64,000 bases of DNA from Methanomassiliicoccales archaeon RumEn M1 (GTDB lineage: Archaea; Thermoplasmatota; Thermoplasmata; Methanomassiliicoccales; Methanomassiliicoccaceae): the NCBI GenBank assembly GCA_001421185.1, contig LJKK01000027.1:1-64000 (forward strand), in the 5' to 3' direction. Positions within the stretch are counted from its first letter, which is position 1; each line of letters starts with the position of its first letter. Position numbers and translations under genes: made by a program. Below the pieces are notes generated by a model that did no database searches, had not been told where the DNA came from, and saw only the letters and a list, made by a program, of their open reading frames with translations. Positions 43,882-52,431 of this stretch are shown piece after piece.

Positions 43882-45051
43882 GGCCCTGAGCGCCTGGTCC
43901 AGGTCCTCTTCCAGGTCCTCGACGTCCTCTATGCCGAGCGACACGCGGAGCATGGAGTCAGTGATGCCCAGCCTGGCCCGCTCCTGGGGCGGCAGAGGCC
44001 GGTGGGAGGTGTTCAACGGCATGCTGATCAGGCTCTCGACCCCGCCCAGGCTGGTGGCCATCTTGATCAGCCGCATGGACCTCATGGCCTTCTCGACCGC
44101 CTGCCGGCCTCCTTTCACCTCGAAGCTCATCAGACCGCCGCAGCCCGAGAGGAGCCGCTTGGCCAGGGCATGCTGCGGGTGGCTCTCCAGCCCGGGATAG
44201 TGGACGCGCTCCACCGCCGGATGGTCCTCCAGGAACCGGGCGATCTCCAGGCCGTTCCGGTTGTGGCGCTCCATCCGCAGCGGCAGGGTCTTCATCCCCC
44301 GCTCCAGAAGGAACGACGCGAACGGGTCGAGCGACCCGCCGAAGGACGATCTCGCCTCGTGGACAGGCGCGAGGTCAAGGCCATTGCCCACCACCGCTCC
44401 GGCCAGCAGGTCGGAGTGCCCCCCGAGGTACTTGGTCCCGCTCTCCATGACGATGTCCACTCCTCCTTCCAGCGGCCTTTGGTTCATCGGCGACGCGAGC
44501 GTGTTGTCTATGACCGTGATGGCCCCTCGTTCGCGCGCCGCCTTGGCCACCTCCGGGTAGTCGACCAGCCTCATGAGGGGATTGCTGGGCGATTCCAACC
44601 ACACCATCTTGGTCCCGGGAACGATGGCGTCGATGAGGGCGTCGGTGTCGGCGGTGGGGCCGAACCTGACATCGATGCCCATCCTCGGCAGGTTGTTGCG
44701 CAGGAAGCCGTACGTACCCCCGTAGATGTCCTCCTGCGAGACGATCACGTCGCCCTTGGCGAGATAGGCCGTCATGATCGAGGATATGGCGGCCATGCCC
44801 GAGGAGAAGAGCAGGCACTGCCTTCCCGAATGGAAATCGGCGATCTTCCTCTCGGCGGCCTCGACGGTGGGGTTGGCCTTCCTGGAGTAGATGTACGTGC
44901 CTTCCGGGGCGTCCCCGTCCCAGGTACGTGGGTCGTCCGTGGGGAAAATGAACGTGGATGACTGATATATCGGAGTGTTCACCGCGCCTGTCGGCCTCTC
45001 GGGGATCTCGCCCGAATGGACCGCCTTGGTCGACATGCCCTTGTATGCCAT
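43870..45051 (-). CDS. Cystathionine gamma-synthase/lyase family PLP enzyme
   Basis: A 393-residue Cys/Met-metabolism enzyme of fold type I. The PLP lysine is in ESGTKYLGGHSDLLAG. The stacking Tyr lies in YIYSRKANPTVEAAERKIA, and the phosphate-binding segment is SSGMAAISSI. YPGLESHPQH near residue 290 and SLGGVESLISMP near 335 are family signatures. Cystathionine gamma-synthase, gamma-lyase, homocysteine synthase and methionine gamma-lyase share this pattern and cannot be told apart here. Confidence 0.88.
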   Translation of the reverse strand: MAYKGMSTKAVHSGEIPERPTGAVNTPIYQSSTFIFPTDDPRTWDGDAPEGTYIYSRKANPTVEAAERKIADFHSGRQCLLFSSGMAAISSIMTAYLAKGDVIVSQEDIYGGTYGFLRNNLPRMGIDVRFGPTADTDALIDAIVPGTKMVWLESPSNPLMRLVDYPEVAKAARERGAITVIDNTLASPMNQRPLEGGVDIVMESGTKYLGGHSDLLAGAVVGNGLDLAPVHEARSSFGGSLDPFASFLLERGMKTLPLRMERHNRNGLEIARFLEDHPAVERVHYPGLESHPQHALAKRLLSGCGGLMSFEVKGGRQAVEKAMRSMRLIKMATSLGGVESLISMPLNTSHRPLPPQERARLGITDSMLRVSLGIEDVEDLEEDLDQALRASQV

Positions 45052-45098
45052 CGCAAGACCTCACACAGGGCATGTACCGCCTAGCCCATATCCTTTGC

Positions 45099-46214
45099 TC
45101 AGTCGGCGCCCCGCTTGACCACGATGGTGACGATGTCCCCGTTGGCCAGGACGTGGTCCACGCCGACCATCTGGCCAGGGAACTTGGCGCTGTCCCCCCA
45201 AACGTTGGCGTAGCGGAAGTTGCGACGGAAGGCGCGATGGATGCGGTCGCACAGGTCGCCGACGGTGGACCCGCCCATGATGACCATGGGCTCGTCCATG
45301 TCGGCCTCCTTGCCCTGGGGCTTGAGGAACACGTGGATGAACTGCAGTTTCTGGTAAACGGCCTCCTTCAGCTCCTCCAGCCCGATCTCCTTGTTGGCCG
45401 AGATGAACACCGGGTCGTAGTCCTTCAGGCGCTCCTTGACCTCCTCCAGGTACTCGGCATCGGCCAGGTCCACCTTGTTCACCACGGTGACCGAGTTCAT
45501 GTACACTCGGTTCCCGGTGAGCACATCGATGAGCTGCTCCTCGTCTATGTCGTCCCGGATGATCACCTCGGCGTTCACGTGGCCGTAGGCGGCCACCATG
45601 TCAGAGGCCATCTCGGGCGTGATCTTGGTGAGCTGGACGGTGGGCTTGATCTCGATGCCGCCCCGGTCGGTCTTGGTGATCACGACGTTGGGGGGCCGCG
45701 TGTTCAGGCGGATGCCGCTGTTGTACAGCTCGTCCATGAGGACCTGCACGTTGGTGTCATACACGTCGATGACGAACAGGATGAGGTCGGCCGTGCGGAC
45801 CACCGCCAGGACCTCCCGCCCTCGTCCCTTGCCCCTGCTGGCATCGCGGATCAGGCCCGGCAGGTCAAGGACCTGGATCTTGGCGAACTTGTAGTACATG
45901 ATGCCCGGGATGACGTCCACGGTGGTGAAGGCGTAGGAGGCCACCTCGCTCTTGGCGTCGGTCAACTTGGTGAGCAAGGTCGACTTGCCCACGCTGGGAA
46001 AGCCCACCAGGGCGATGGTGGCGTTGCCCGATTTCTTGACCGAGTAACCTTGGCCGCCTCCTCCAGACGCCGCCCGCCGCTTATCCTGTTCCATCCGGAG
46101 GCGGGCGATCTTGGCCTTGAGGAGACCTATGTGGCCCTGAGTGGCCTTGTTGTATTGGGTCTTGGCGATCTCGTCCTCGATCGCCTTAATCTGCTCCTCG
46201 ATGGTCAATGCCAA
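45099..46214 (-). CDS. DRG-family Obg-like GTPase with TGS domain
   Basis: A 371-residue translation-associated GTPase, conserved in archaea and eukaryotes. A basic helical start (LTIEEQIKAIEDEIAKTQYN) is followed by G1 GFPSVGKSTLL, G3 DLPGLI and G4 VVNKVDLADAEYLEE; the S5D2L-like insert lies between. The C-terminal TGS domain (about 295-370) ends VDHVLANGDIVTIVVKRG. DRG proteins associate with ribosomes through DFRP partners in eukaryotes; the archaeal role is less clear. Confidence 0.92.
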   Translation of the reverse strand: MALTIEEQIKAIEDEIAKTQYNKATQGHIGLLKAKIARLRMEQDKRRAASGGGGQGYSVKKSGNATIALVGFPSVGKSTLLTKLTDAKSEVASYAFTTVDVIPGIMYYKFAKIQVLDLPGLIRDASRGKGRGREVLAVVRTADLILFVIDVYDTNVQVLMDELYNSGIRLNTRPPNVVITKTDRGGIEIKPTVQLTKITPEMASDMVAAYGHVNAEVIIRDDIDEEQLIDVLTGNRVYMNSVTVVNKVDLADAEYLEEVKERLKDYDPVFISANKEIGLEELKEAVYQKLQFIHVFLKPQGKEADMDEPMVIMGGSTVGDLCDRIHRAFRRNFRYANVWGDSAKFPGQMVGVDHVLANGDIVTIVVKRGAD

Positions 46215-46250
46215 TTGCTCACCTATTTCGCTGGTCGTACGCTTTATTGC

Positions 46251-47190
46251 TTACCGCAGTACAATACGCGTTCCCGCCTTACTCTCCAACGCCTTATCTA
46301 ATAGTTCCGGTGACGTGATGATGGCGGCCTTGCCGGGAGAATCGACGAACGCAATGGCCGCCTCCACCTTGGGGCCCATGGAGCCGGAGTGGAAGTTGCC
46401 CTCCGCGTGATAGCTCCTCAATTCATCCACCGTGACCTCACCGAGCGCCCTCTGCCGCGGCCCGCCAAAATCGACGTAGGCTGCGTCCACGTCCGTCAGT
46501 ATGATCAACAGGTCGCACAGGTCCCTGGCCAGGACCGATGCCGCCCAGTCCTTGTCCACCACGGCCTCCACGCCCAGCAACCGCCCGTCGCGCTCCACCA
46601 CCGGCACGCCGCCCCCGCCGGCGGCGATGACTATCTGGTCCCCGGTGGCCATGAGGGCCCTCACCGCATCCTTTTCCAGAACGGACCGTGGACGGGGGGG
46701 AGGGCACGAGCCTCCTCCATCCTCCGCGGGCGACGTCCTCCCGCATGCGCCACCCCAGGGCCATGTGCCGCTCGGCCTCCGGCCAGTCATAGTACGGACC
46801 TATGGGCTTGGACGGCGAGGCGAACTCAGGGTCGTCCAGGTCGACTATCACCCTGGTGAGCAAACAGGTCACCTTGCGGTCCACGCCCTCTCGACGCAGC
46901 GCTTCGCCCATGGCCTGTTGCAGCATGAGCCCGATCTGCCCCTGGGACTGGGCCCCGCAGACGTCCAGCGGCATGGCCGGCACCTTGCTGTGGGCCAGTT
47001 CGTTCTGCAACAATATGTTCCCGACCTGCGGCCCGTTGCCGTGGACCACTATCAGGTCCCAGCCTCTCCTGGCCATCCGGGCCAGGGGGGTGCAGTACTG
47101 GCGGAGATTGTTCAACTGGTTCTCCGCCGTGGCCTCCTCCCCCGGGCGCAGGATGGCATTGCCGCCTATAGCCACGACAACGTCGGTCAT
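46251..47190 (-). CDS. arcC: Carbamate kinase (frameshifted)
   Basis: Transfers phosphate between carbamoyl phosphate and ADP. The N-terminal part has VVAIGGNAILRPGE and LIVVHGNGPQVGNILLQ. The C-terminal part, in another frame, has IVIAAGGGGVPVV, VDKDWAASVLARDL, LTDVDAAYVDFG and GNFHSGSMGPKVEAAIAF. The frames switch at a run of seven G (plus strand, 46694-46700) where six gives VPSPRPRSVLEKDA, the normal family sequence. The ATG at 47190 starts at the conserved VVVAIGGNA. No ornithine carbamoyltransferase or arginine deiminase gene is adjacent. Confidence 0.88.
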
Positions 47191-47276
47191 CCAGACGGGC
47201 AGAGCAAGGACATAGATAAATTGATTGACCCCGCCAAGGACCATGTTCAAACGATCGAGCTCACGATGGAGACAAC

Positions 47277-47284
47277 TTTTATAG
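47277..47284 (+). promoter_or_regulatory. TATA box, leaderless spacing
   Basis: TTTTATAG centred 27 bases before the ATG at 47307. Transcription would start at the start codon. Confidence 0.5.
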
Positions 47285-47306
47285 CAATCAGCCCGATGGC
47301 GGGCCG

Positions 47307-48302
47307 ATGTCCTCTCAGGATGATCTCAAGGAACGCTTCCTCAAGTTCCGGGAGAAGAAGTACGCCCTGCCCCTGGGGCTGGTCCTGGCCATGGTGGTCG
47401 GCCTGCTCCTGATGCCTCTTCTAGGGGCGCTGTGCTTCGGCTCCCTGCTGATCGCTCTCGCCGGGTTCTATATCCCGTACTACTTCGGTCTGAAGGACCG
47501 ACGAAAGCTGGCCGTGTGGGGTCTGGCGTTCGTGATCGTCCTGGGCGTGTTCTACACGATGTTCGTGGGAGTGAACAACATCAATGCGATGGAGGGGCTC
47601 CAGCTGGAGTCCTCCGACGGGCTGTTGGTGAACGGAACGGTCGAACCGTACCGCGGTGACGCGGGCACCACCCATTGGTTCAACGTGACCGTCACCGGCG
47701 CCACCGCCAGCGATTACAGCGTCAATGTCATCATCAACGATCTATACTCGCTACAGCAGGTGGGCAACTTCACCCTGTCATCCGCCGGGCCGGTGGCAGG
47801 TGGCGAGCGATATACGTTCAACACGGAACTGGCCAACCAGTCTGTGTACTCGTACTACTTCATGACCAACGCCAACGGCACGTGGGTCAGCACCTTCGAG
47901 AGCTATGGCCCGGTGCACCAGTCGGATGCGGACATCTTCCTCCACTACATGCCGCTGTACACCTTCGCCCTCCTGATCCAGGTGGGCCTGCTCTTCTACA
48001 TGCTGCTGGCGTTCAACTGGTACAGCGAACGTTCCAGGGCGCGCATGGAGGAGATCATGAAGCAGAGGCAGCAGTCCCAGGGCGCCGCCGTCGGAACGCC
48101 GGAGGCGGTGGAGAAGTTCGTGTGCTCGGAGTGCGGGGCCGACGTCCCGGCCAATGCCAAGGCGTGCCCGCAGTGCGGGGAGAGCTTCGATGACGAGCCT
48201 CAGACCAGCGGCAAGGACAAGTTCGAGTGCTCGGAGTGCGGGGCCACCGTGGACGAGGGCGCAAGGACCTGCTGGAACTGTGGAAAGGAGTTCGAGGAGT
48301 AG
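47307..48302 (+). CDS. Membrane protein with extracytoplasmic domain and two zinc ribbons
   Basis: A 331-residue protein. Three N-terminal helices (about 21-45, 47-58 and 68-92) are followed by an outward beta-rich domain (about 93-205) with several N-x-T/S sequons. Another helix follows at about 212-236, then a basic helix and two C-terminal zinc ribbons (CSECGADVPANAKACPQCG and CSECGATVDEGARTCWNCG) facing the cytosol. The layout suggests a signalling or assembly role, but I recognise no family. It precedes top6B by 56 bases on the same strand, with a separate TATA box for each. Confidence 0.7.
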   Translation: MSSQDDLKERFLKFREKKYALPLGLVLAMVVGLLLMPLLGALCFGSLLIALAGFYIPYYFGLKDRRKLAVWGLAFVIVLGVFYTMFVGVNNINAMEGLQLESSDGLLVNGTVEPYRGDAGTTHWFNVTVTGATASDYSVNVIINDLYSLQQVGNFTLSSAGPVAGGERYTFNTELANQSVYSYYFMTNANGTWVSTFESYGPVHQSDADIFLHYMPLYTFALLIQVGLLFYMLLAFNWYSERSRARMEEIMKQRQQSQGAAVGTPEAVEKFVCSECGADVPANAKACPQCGESFDDEPQTSGKDKFECSECGATVDEGARTCWNCGKEFEE

Positions 48303-48328
48303 TACTTTCCAGCACCTTGGCCAAATTC

Positions 48329-48335
48329 TTTTAAA
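48329..48335 (+). promoter_or_regulatory. TATA box of top6BA, leaderless spacing
   Basis: TTTTAAA centred 27 bases before the top6B ATG at 48359. Confidence 0.5.
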
Positions 48336-48358
48336 CCCCTTTCCATTGGGGTTACTGG

Positions 48359-50356
48359 ATGCCCTCTAGTTCTACAGCTCAGAAACTGGCCAAGGGCCAG
48401 AAGGAGATCTCGGTCTCCGAGTTCTTCGAGAAGAACCGGCAGATCCTCGGCTTCGATTCACCTGTTAAAAGCCTCATCATGGGGGTCAAGGAGGCGGTGG
48501 ACAACGCCCTTGACGCCTGCGAGGAGGCTCAGATACTTCCCGACATCAGCGTCAAGATCGACAGGGTCGACCAGAAGGAGTACCGGGTCACCGTGGAGGA
48601 CAATGGACCGGGCATCGTATCGACCTCGATGCCCAATGTGTTCGGTCGCCTCCTGTACGGCTCGCGGTTCCATGCGGTCAGGCAGTCCAGGGGTCAGCAG
48701 GGCATCGGGATCTCGGCCACCATCATGTTCGGCCAGATCACCACTGGGAAGCCGGCCACGGCCCGCTCCAAGGTGGAGGGCGCGGAGGCGGCCAAGGAGA
48801 TCGACATCATCATCGACACCAAGAAGAACATGCCCGTCCTGCTCCGGGAGGACTACATCCCCTGGAACGACGTGCCCCACGGGACCCGGGTGACGTTCTA
48901 CATGAACGGCCGGTACGTCAACGGTCGCCAGTCGGTGTACGAGTACCTGCGGCAGACGGCCATCGTGAACCCCCACGCGTGCATCACCTTCATCGATCCC
49001 GAGGGGAAGAAGTACGTCTTCGACAGGGCCACCGATCAGATGCCTCCTCGGACCAAGGAGATCAAGCCCCATCCCGACGGCATCGAGCTGGGCACGCTCA
49101 TGAACATGATCAAGGCCACCAAGGAGCGCAGCCTGGTCAAGTTCCTTCAGAACGATTTCAACCGAGTCTCGGAGCGGGTCGCCAAGGAGATCTGCTCGGC
49201 CTCCGCCCTGCCCGAGACCACCCGGCCGACGCACATGACGCTGGAGTCGTGCAAGCAGCTGCTGGAGGGCATCGGCAAGGTCAAGATCATGGCTCCCCAG
49301 GTCGACTGCCTGTCGCCCATCGGGGACAAGCTCATCCGCAAGGGCCTCAAGCACGTCCTGGAGGAGGTCAAGCCAGAGTTCTACGCCCCGCCGGTGACCA
49401 GGGACCCCAAGGTGCACTCCGGCAACCCTTTCCTGGTTGAGGTCGGCATCGTCTACGGCGGTGGACTGCCCAAGGACCAGCAGGTGCAGATCTACCGCTT
49501 CGCCAACCGTGTGCCGCTGCTGTACCAGCAGGGGGCCTGCGTCATAACGAAGGCGATCGAGAACACCGACTGGCGGCGGTACGGGCTGGAGCAGAGGGGG
49601 GGCTCCGGCATACCGTTCGGACCGGCCATCATCCTCGTGCACGTCGCATCCACCAAGATCCCCTTCACATCCGAGGCCAAGGAGGCCATATCATCCATCC
49701 CGAACATCCAGGAGGAGATCCAGCTGGCCCTCAAGGCCTGCGGACGTAACCTGAAGACCCATCTCAACAAGAAGGAGCGCAAGAGCAAGACCCGCGCCAA
49801 GTTCGAGATCGTCCAGGAGATCATCCCGCTGATGGCCGAGAAGACCGCGAGCATCCTGGACAGGCCAGTGCCGGACCTCCGAGGGACCATCACCAAGATC
49901 ATGAACGTGGTGTGGATCGACGACCAGGTCAAGTTCGAGAAGGGGCGCCACAAGGTCAAGGTCTCCATCTATAACTACACGCCCAAGCAGCAGAAGTTCT
50001 CTGTCCACACCATCGTTCCGAACGGGTGCCTGGACGAGAAGAGCTGCTCCCTGGCGCCCACCGACGTGAGGGACGGGGAGAAGGTCAGCTGGGAGCTGCC
50101 GCGCATCGCCTCCACCGAGATATATCATCTGACATACGAGCTGAGCGGACTGGACGCCGACATGTACCAGGAAGTGGAGCTGTACGTGTCCGGGATCAAT
50201 CCCGTCGACGTCATGGGCGCCGACCCCCTGCCGGGCGACTGGGACGTTGAAGGGCTGAACTTCACCGAGACCGAGGCCGAGGAGCCGGAAGAGGAAGACG
50301 CGGACGAGGAGCCGGACTATGACGAATCAGGGGAGGACCTCAATGACGACCAGTGA
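48359..50356 (+). CDS. top6B: DNA topoisomerase VI subunit B
   Basis: ATPase subunit of the type IIB topoisomerase that relaxes and decatenates archaeal DNA; 665 residues. The GHKL fold shows the N box [14 protein letters not shown], then VEDNGPGIV and [15 protein letters not shown]. The helix-two-turn-helix and transducer domains follow, with the conserved switch Lys region [15 protein letters not shown]. The last 60 residues are very acidic (many Glu and Asp). The stop overlaps the top6A start region by 14 bases, so the two are translated together. Confidence 0.96.
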   Translation: MPSSSTAQKLAKGQKEISVSEFFEKNRQILGFDSPVKSLIMGVKEAVDNALDACEEAQILPDISVKIDRVDQKEYRVTVEDNGPGIVSTSMPNVFGRLLYGSRFHAVRQSRGQQGIGISATIMFGQITTGKPATARSKVEGAEAAKEIDIIIDTKKNMPVLLREDYIPWNDVPHGTRVTFYMNGRYVNGRQSVYEYLRQTAIVNPHACITFIDPEGKKYVFDRATDQMPPRTKEIKPHPDGIELGTLMNMIKATKERSLVKFLQNDFNRVSERVAKEICSASALPETTRPTHMTLESCKQLLEGIGKVKIMAPQVDCLSPIGDKLIRKGLKHVLEEVKPEFYAPPVTRDPKVHSGNPFLVEVGIVYGGGLPKDQQVQIYRFANRVPLLYQQGACVITKAIENTDWRRYGLEQRGGSGIPFGPAIILVHVASTKIPFTSEAKEAISSIPNIQEEIQLALKACGRNLKTHLNKKERKSKTRAKFEIVQEIIPLMAEKTASILDRPVPDLRGTITKIMNVVWIDDQVKFEKGRHKVKVSIYNYTPKQQKFSVHTIVPNGCLDEKSCSLAPTDVRDGEKVSWELPRIASTEIYHLTYELSGLDADMYQEVELYVSGINPVDVMGADPLPGDWDVEGLNFTETEAEEPEEEDADEEPDYDESGEDLNDDQ

Positions 50357-51446
50357 GCGCAACACCGAGGCGGTCAAGAGGCTGTACGCCATCTCGGAAT
50401 CCATATACGAGCAGCTGGACCAGGGGAAGATCCCCAAGATGGTGCTTCCCCTGCGCACCAAGGCCAACATCAGGTTCGATAAGAAGAGCAGTGTGTGGAA
50501 GTACGGCGACCAGAAGGGCGCCCGCTCGGCCAAGAAGGTCCAGGGCGCCATGATGCTGCTGCGCACCTCCTACATGCTGGAGCTCATCAGGGACATGATC
50601 GAGAGCAATCGGTCATCGACGCTCAGGGAATCATACTACATATCGGAGGGCTGGGGCAAGGCCAAGTTCCACTCCCAGGACGAGAGCAACATGCTGGCCG
50701 AGGACCTGGAGATCGTCACCCAGTGCCTGCGCGAGGACTTCAAGCTCCGCCCCGAGGAGGACGGGGCCAGGGTCATCGGCGACCTCAACATCGTGGAGAC
50801 GGACCGCAAGGGCAAGCGGAAGGCGCTCAACTGTCGCGACGACGTGGGCGACTCCGGATACGGCATCCCATACAACGTGGAGAAGGAGAAGGTGGAGCTC
50901 GGCTCCACCTCGGCCCGGTTCGTCATCGCGGTCGAGACGGGCGGTATGTTCGACCGTCTGGTGGAGAACGGGTTCGACGAGGCGGAGGACGCCATCCTGG
51001 TGCACCTCAAGGGGCAGCCGGCCCGTTCGACCAGAAGGTTCATCAAGCGGCTCAACGACGAGATGAACCTGCCGGTGGTGGTGTTCACCGACGGCGACCC
51101 GTGGTCGTTCCGCATATACGCCTCGGTGGCCTACGGCGCCATCAAGACGGCCCACCTGTCCGAGTACCTGGCCACGCCATCGGCGGAGTTCATAGGCATC
51201 ACCGCTTCGGACATCACCGCTTACGACCTACCGACCGACAAGCTCACCGACATGGACGTCCGCGCCCTCAACGCCGAGCTGAAGGACCCCCGGTTCAACA
51301 CCGGCTATTGGCGCGGGGAGATCGAGGAGATGCTGAGGTTGGGCAAGAAGGCCGAACAGCAGGCCCTGGCCAAGTACGGCCTGGACTATGTGACCTCGAC
51401 CTACCTGCCAGAGAAGCTGAACCAGCTGGGCCTGATGAGAAAGTGA
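50343..51446 (+). CDS. top6A: DNA topoisomerase VI subunit A
   Basis: Spo11-like DNA-cleaving subunit, 367 residues. The catalytic Tyr lies in [15 protein letters not shown] (about residues 92-106). The TOPRIM metal residues are Glu in [14 protein letters not shown] and the DxD in [14 protein letters not shown]. The ATG at 50343, inside the end of top6B, matches the family N-terminus; an earlier in-frame start at 50319 is unlikely. Length is normal for archaeal Top6A. Confidence 0.95.
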   Translation: MTTSERNTEAVKRLYAISESIYEQLDQGKIPKMVLPLRTKANIRFDKKSSVWKYGDQKGARSAKKVQGAMMLLRTSYMLELIRDMIESNRSSTLRESYYISEGWGKAKFHSQDESNMLAEDLEIVTQCLREDFKLRPEEDGARVIGDLNIVETDRKGKRKALNCRDDVGDSGYGIPYNVEKEKVELGSTSARFVIAVETGGMFDRLVENGFDEAEDAILVHLKGQPARSTRRFIKRLNDEMNLPVVVFTDGDPWSFRIYASVAYGAIKTAHLSEYLATPSAEFIGITASDITAYDLPTDKLTDMDVRALNAELKDPRFNTGYWRGEIEEMLRLGKKAEQQALAKYGLDYVTSTYLPEKLNQLGLMRK

Positions 51447-51596
51447 CCTCGCCGTCCGGGGTCCGGTCCGCCGCGTTCGCCCTTGACGCCAGCCGGGCGA
51501 GGCATGGTCCGGATGCCCCGGGACGCATGGAATGACTAGCCGTCGTCCCGGGCGGTTCCAGACGGGCAGCGCAGAAAAGAGGCGGAAAGGAGTTGA

Positions 51597-51706
51597 GGCC
51601 TCGATCGAACCTTTTTCGGCATGGAGGGCCGATGCGTCCGGCATGGGTGCATTATGCCGGAGCATCGTTGGATATATACCCGATCGAGGCCGCTGAAGCG
51701 GTTTTC
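51597..51706. other. Nested inverted repeats between top6A and the feo operon
   Basis: An outer 11-bp pair, GGCCTCGATCG (51597-51607) and CGATCGAGGCC (51681-51691), encloses an inner hairpin: GATGC-g-TCCGGCAT (51631-51644) with ATGCCGGAGCATC (51654-51666). A small CCGC-TGAA-GCGG hairpin followed by TTTT comes next (51691-51705). The region lies between convergent genes (51447-51719 is otherwise gene-free) and could be a two-way terminator, a structured RNA or a small palindromic repeat element. Confidence 0.45.
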
Positions 51707-51719
51707 GCGGTAAGGAGCG

Positions 51720-51977
51720 TCAGTTCCTCTCCAGCACCTTCCGGCCCTTGTCGGTGAGCTCGTAGCCTTCCGCCGAGGCGGCGGGGGCGGAGACGCATCC
51801 GGGGCAGTGGCGCCCGCAGGAGGATTCACACGCCTCCCCGCCCGTCCTCCGGAGGAATCCCTTCTCCTCCAGCAGCGTAAGGCGGAGTCTTAGGTCATCC
51901 ATGCCGATGCCCATCCGTTCGGCCATGTCAGACATGGACGACGAGGCGACCAGCGTTTCCAGCGTCTCCCGGATCAT
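51720..51977 (-). CDS. feoC: FeoC-like winged-helix protein with Cys cluster
   Basis: An 85-residue protein. A winged-helix N-terminal part (LETLVASSSMSDMAERMGIG, then LRLRLTLLEEKGFLRR) is followed by CESSCGRHCPGC, a four-Cys motif that could bind an [Fe-S] cluster or zinc. A final wing strand (GYELTDKGRKVLE) closes it. FeoC proteins beside FeoB have this plan and sense iron or oxygen. Its ATG overlaps the stop of the preceding membrane-protein gene, so it is the last gene of the feo operon. Confidence 0.72.
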   Translation of the reverse strand: MIRETLETLVASSSMSDMAERMGIGMDDLRLRLTLLEEKGFLRRTGGEACESSCGRHCPGCVSAPAASAEGYELTDKGRKVLERN

Positions 51978-52426
51978 GCTGCGGGCTCCTGTGCCGTGGA
52001 ACGGAACGACCGGAGGGCGGAGAGCAGCACCGCCAGGCTGGGGATCATCATGGGGATCGCGGGCGTGAAGTCATCGGCCAGCGACCAGTCGACGAAGTCC
52101 TCGCTCCCGAACAGGTACGCCTCGGTAGCGCTCGCCGCCAGCGTCAGCGATACCACCAGGCCGACGAACAGGGCCAGCATGCAGCCCACCACGAGGAAGG
52201 CTTCCCCGTCCGTTCCGTTGCGGAACCTCATGGCGGCGTTCAGAAGGACCACCCCGGTGAAGAGGAGGACCAGAGCCAGCAGGATGTTCCCGCCGCTCGA
52301 CAGGTATAGCATGATCTCGACCGAAGGGTCGATAACCACGGCGGCCATCTCCAGGAGCCCCATGGCTATGAACGCCAGTCCCATGGCGGCAGAGATCAGT
52401 GCGGACTTGTTGTTGGATTCGGTCAT
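51974..52426 (-). CDS. Four-helix membrane protein of the feo operon
   Basis: A 150-residue integral membrane protein with hydrophobic segments at about 8-31, 38-63, 79-100 and 122-140. The loop between the third and fourth helices is acidic and probably outside (YLFGSEDFVDWSLADDF). No family is recognised. It lies five bases after feoB and overlaps the FeoC-like gene by four bases, so a role in ferrous iron uptake is inferred from position only. Confidence 0.65.
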   Translation of the reverse strand: MTESNNKSALISAAMGLAFIAMGLLEMAAVVIDPSVEIMLYLSSGGNILLALVLLFTGVVLLNAAMRFRNGTDGEAFLVVGCMLALFVGLVVSLTLAASATEAYLFGSEDFVDWSLADDFTPAIPMMIPSLAVLLSALRSFRSTAQEPAA

Positions 52427-52431
52427 TTAGA

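Noticed and set aside
5375-47190. Programmed frameshifting in rnhB, gatA, glnA, por genes, hisS and arcC
   Set aside because: The shifts occur at unrelated sites and in both directions, without slippery heptamers plus stimulatory structures. Many fall in G/C runs, which fits base-call error better.
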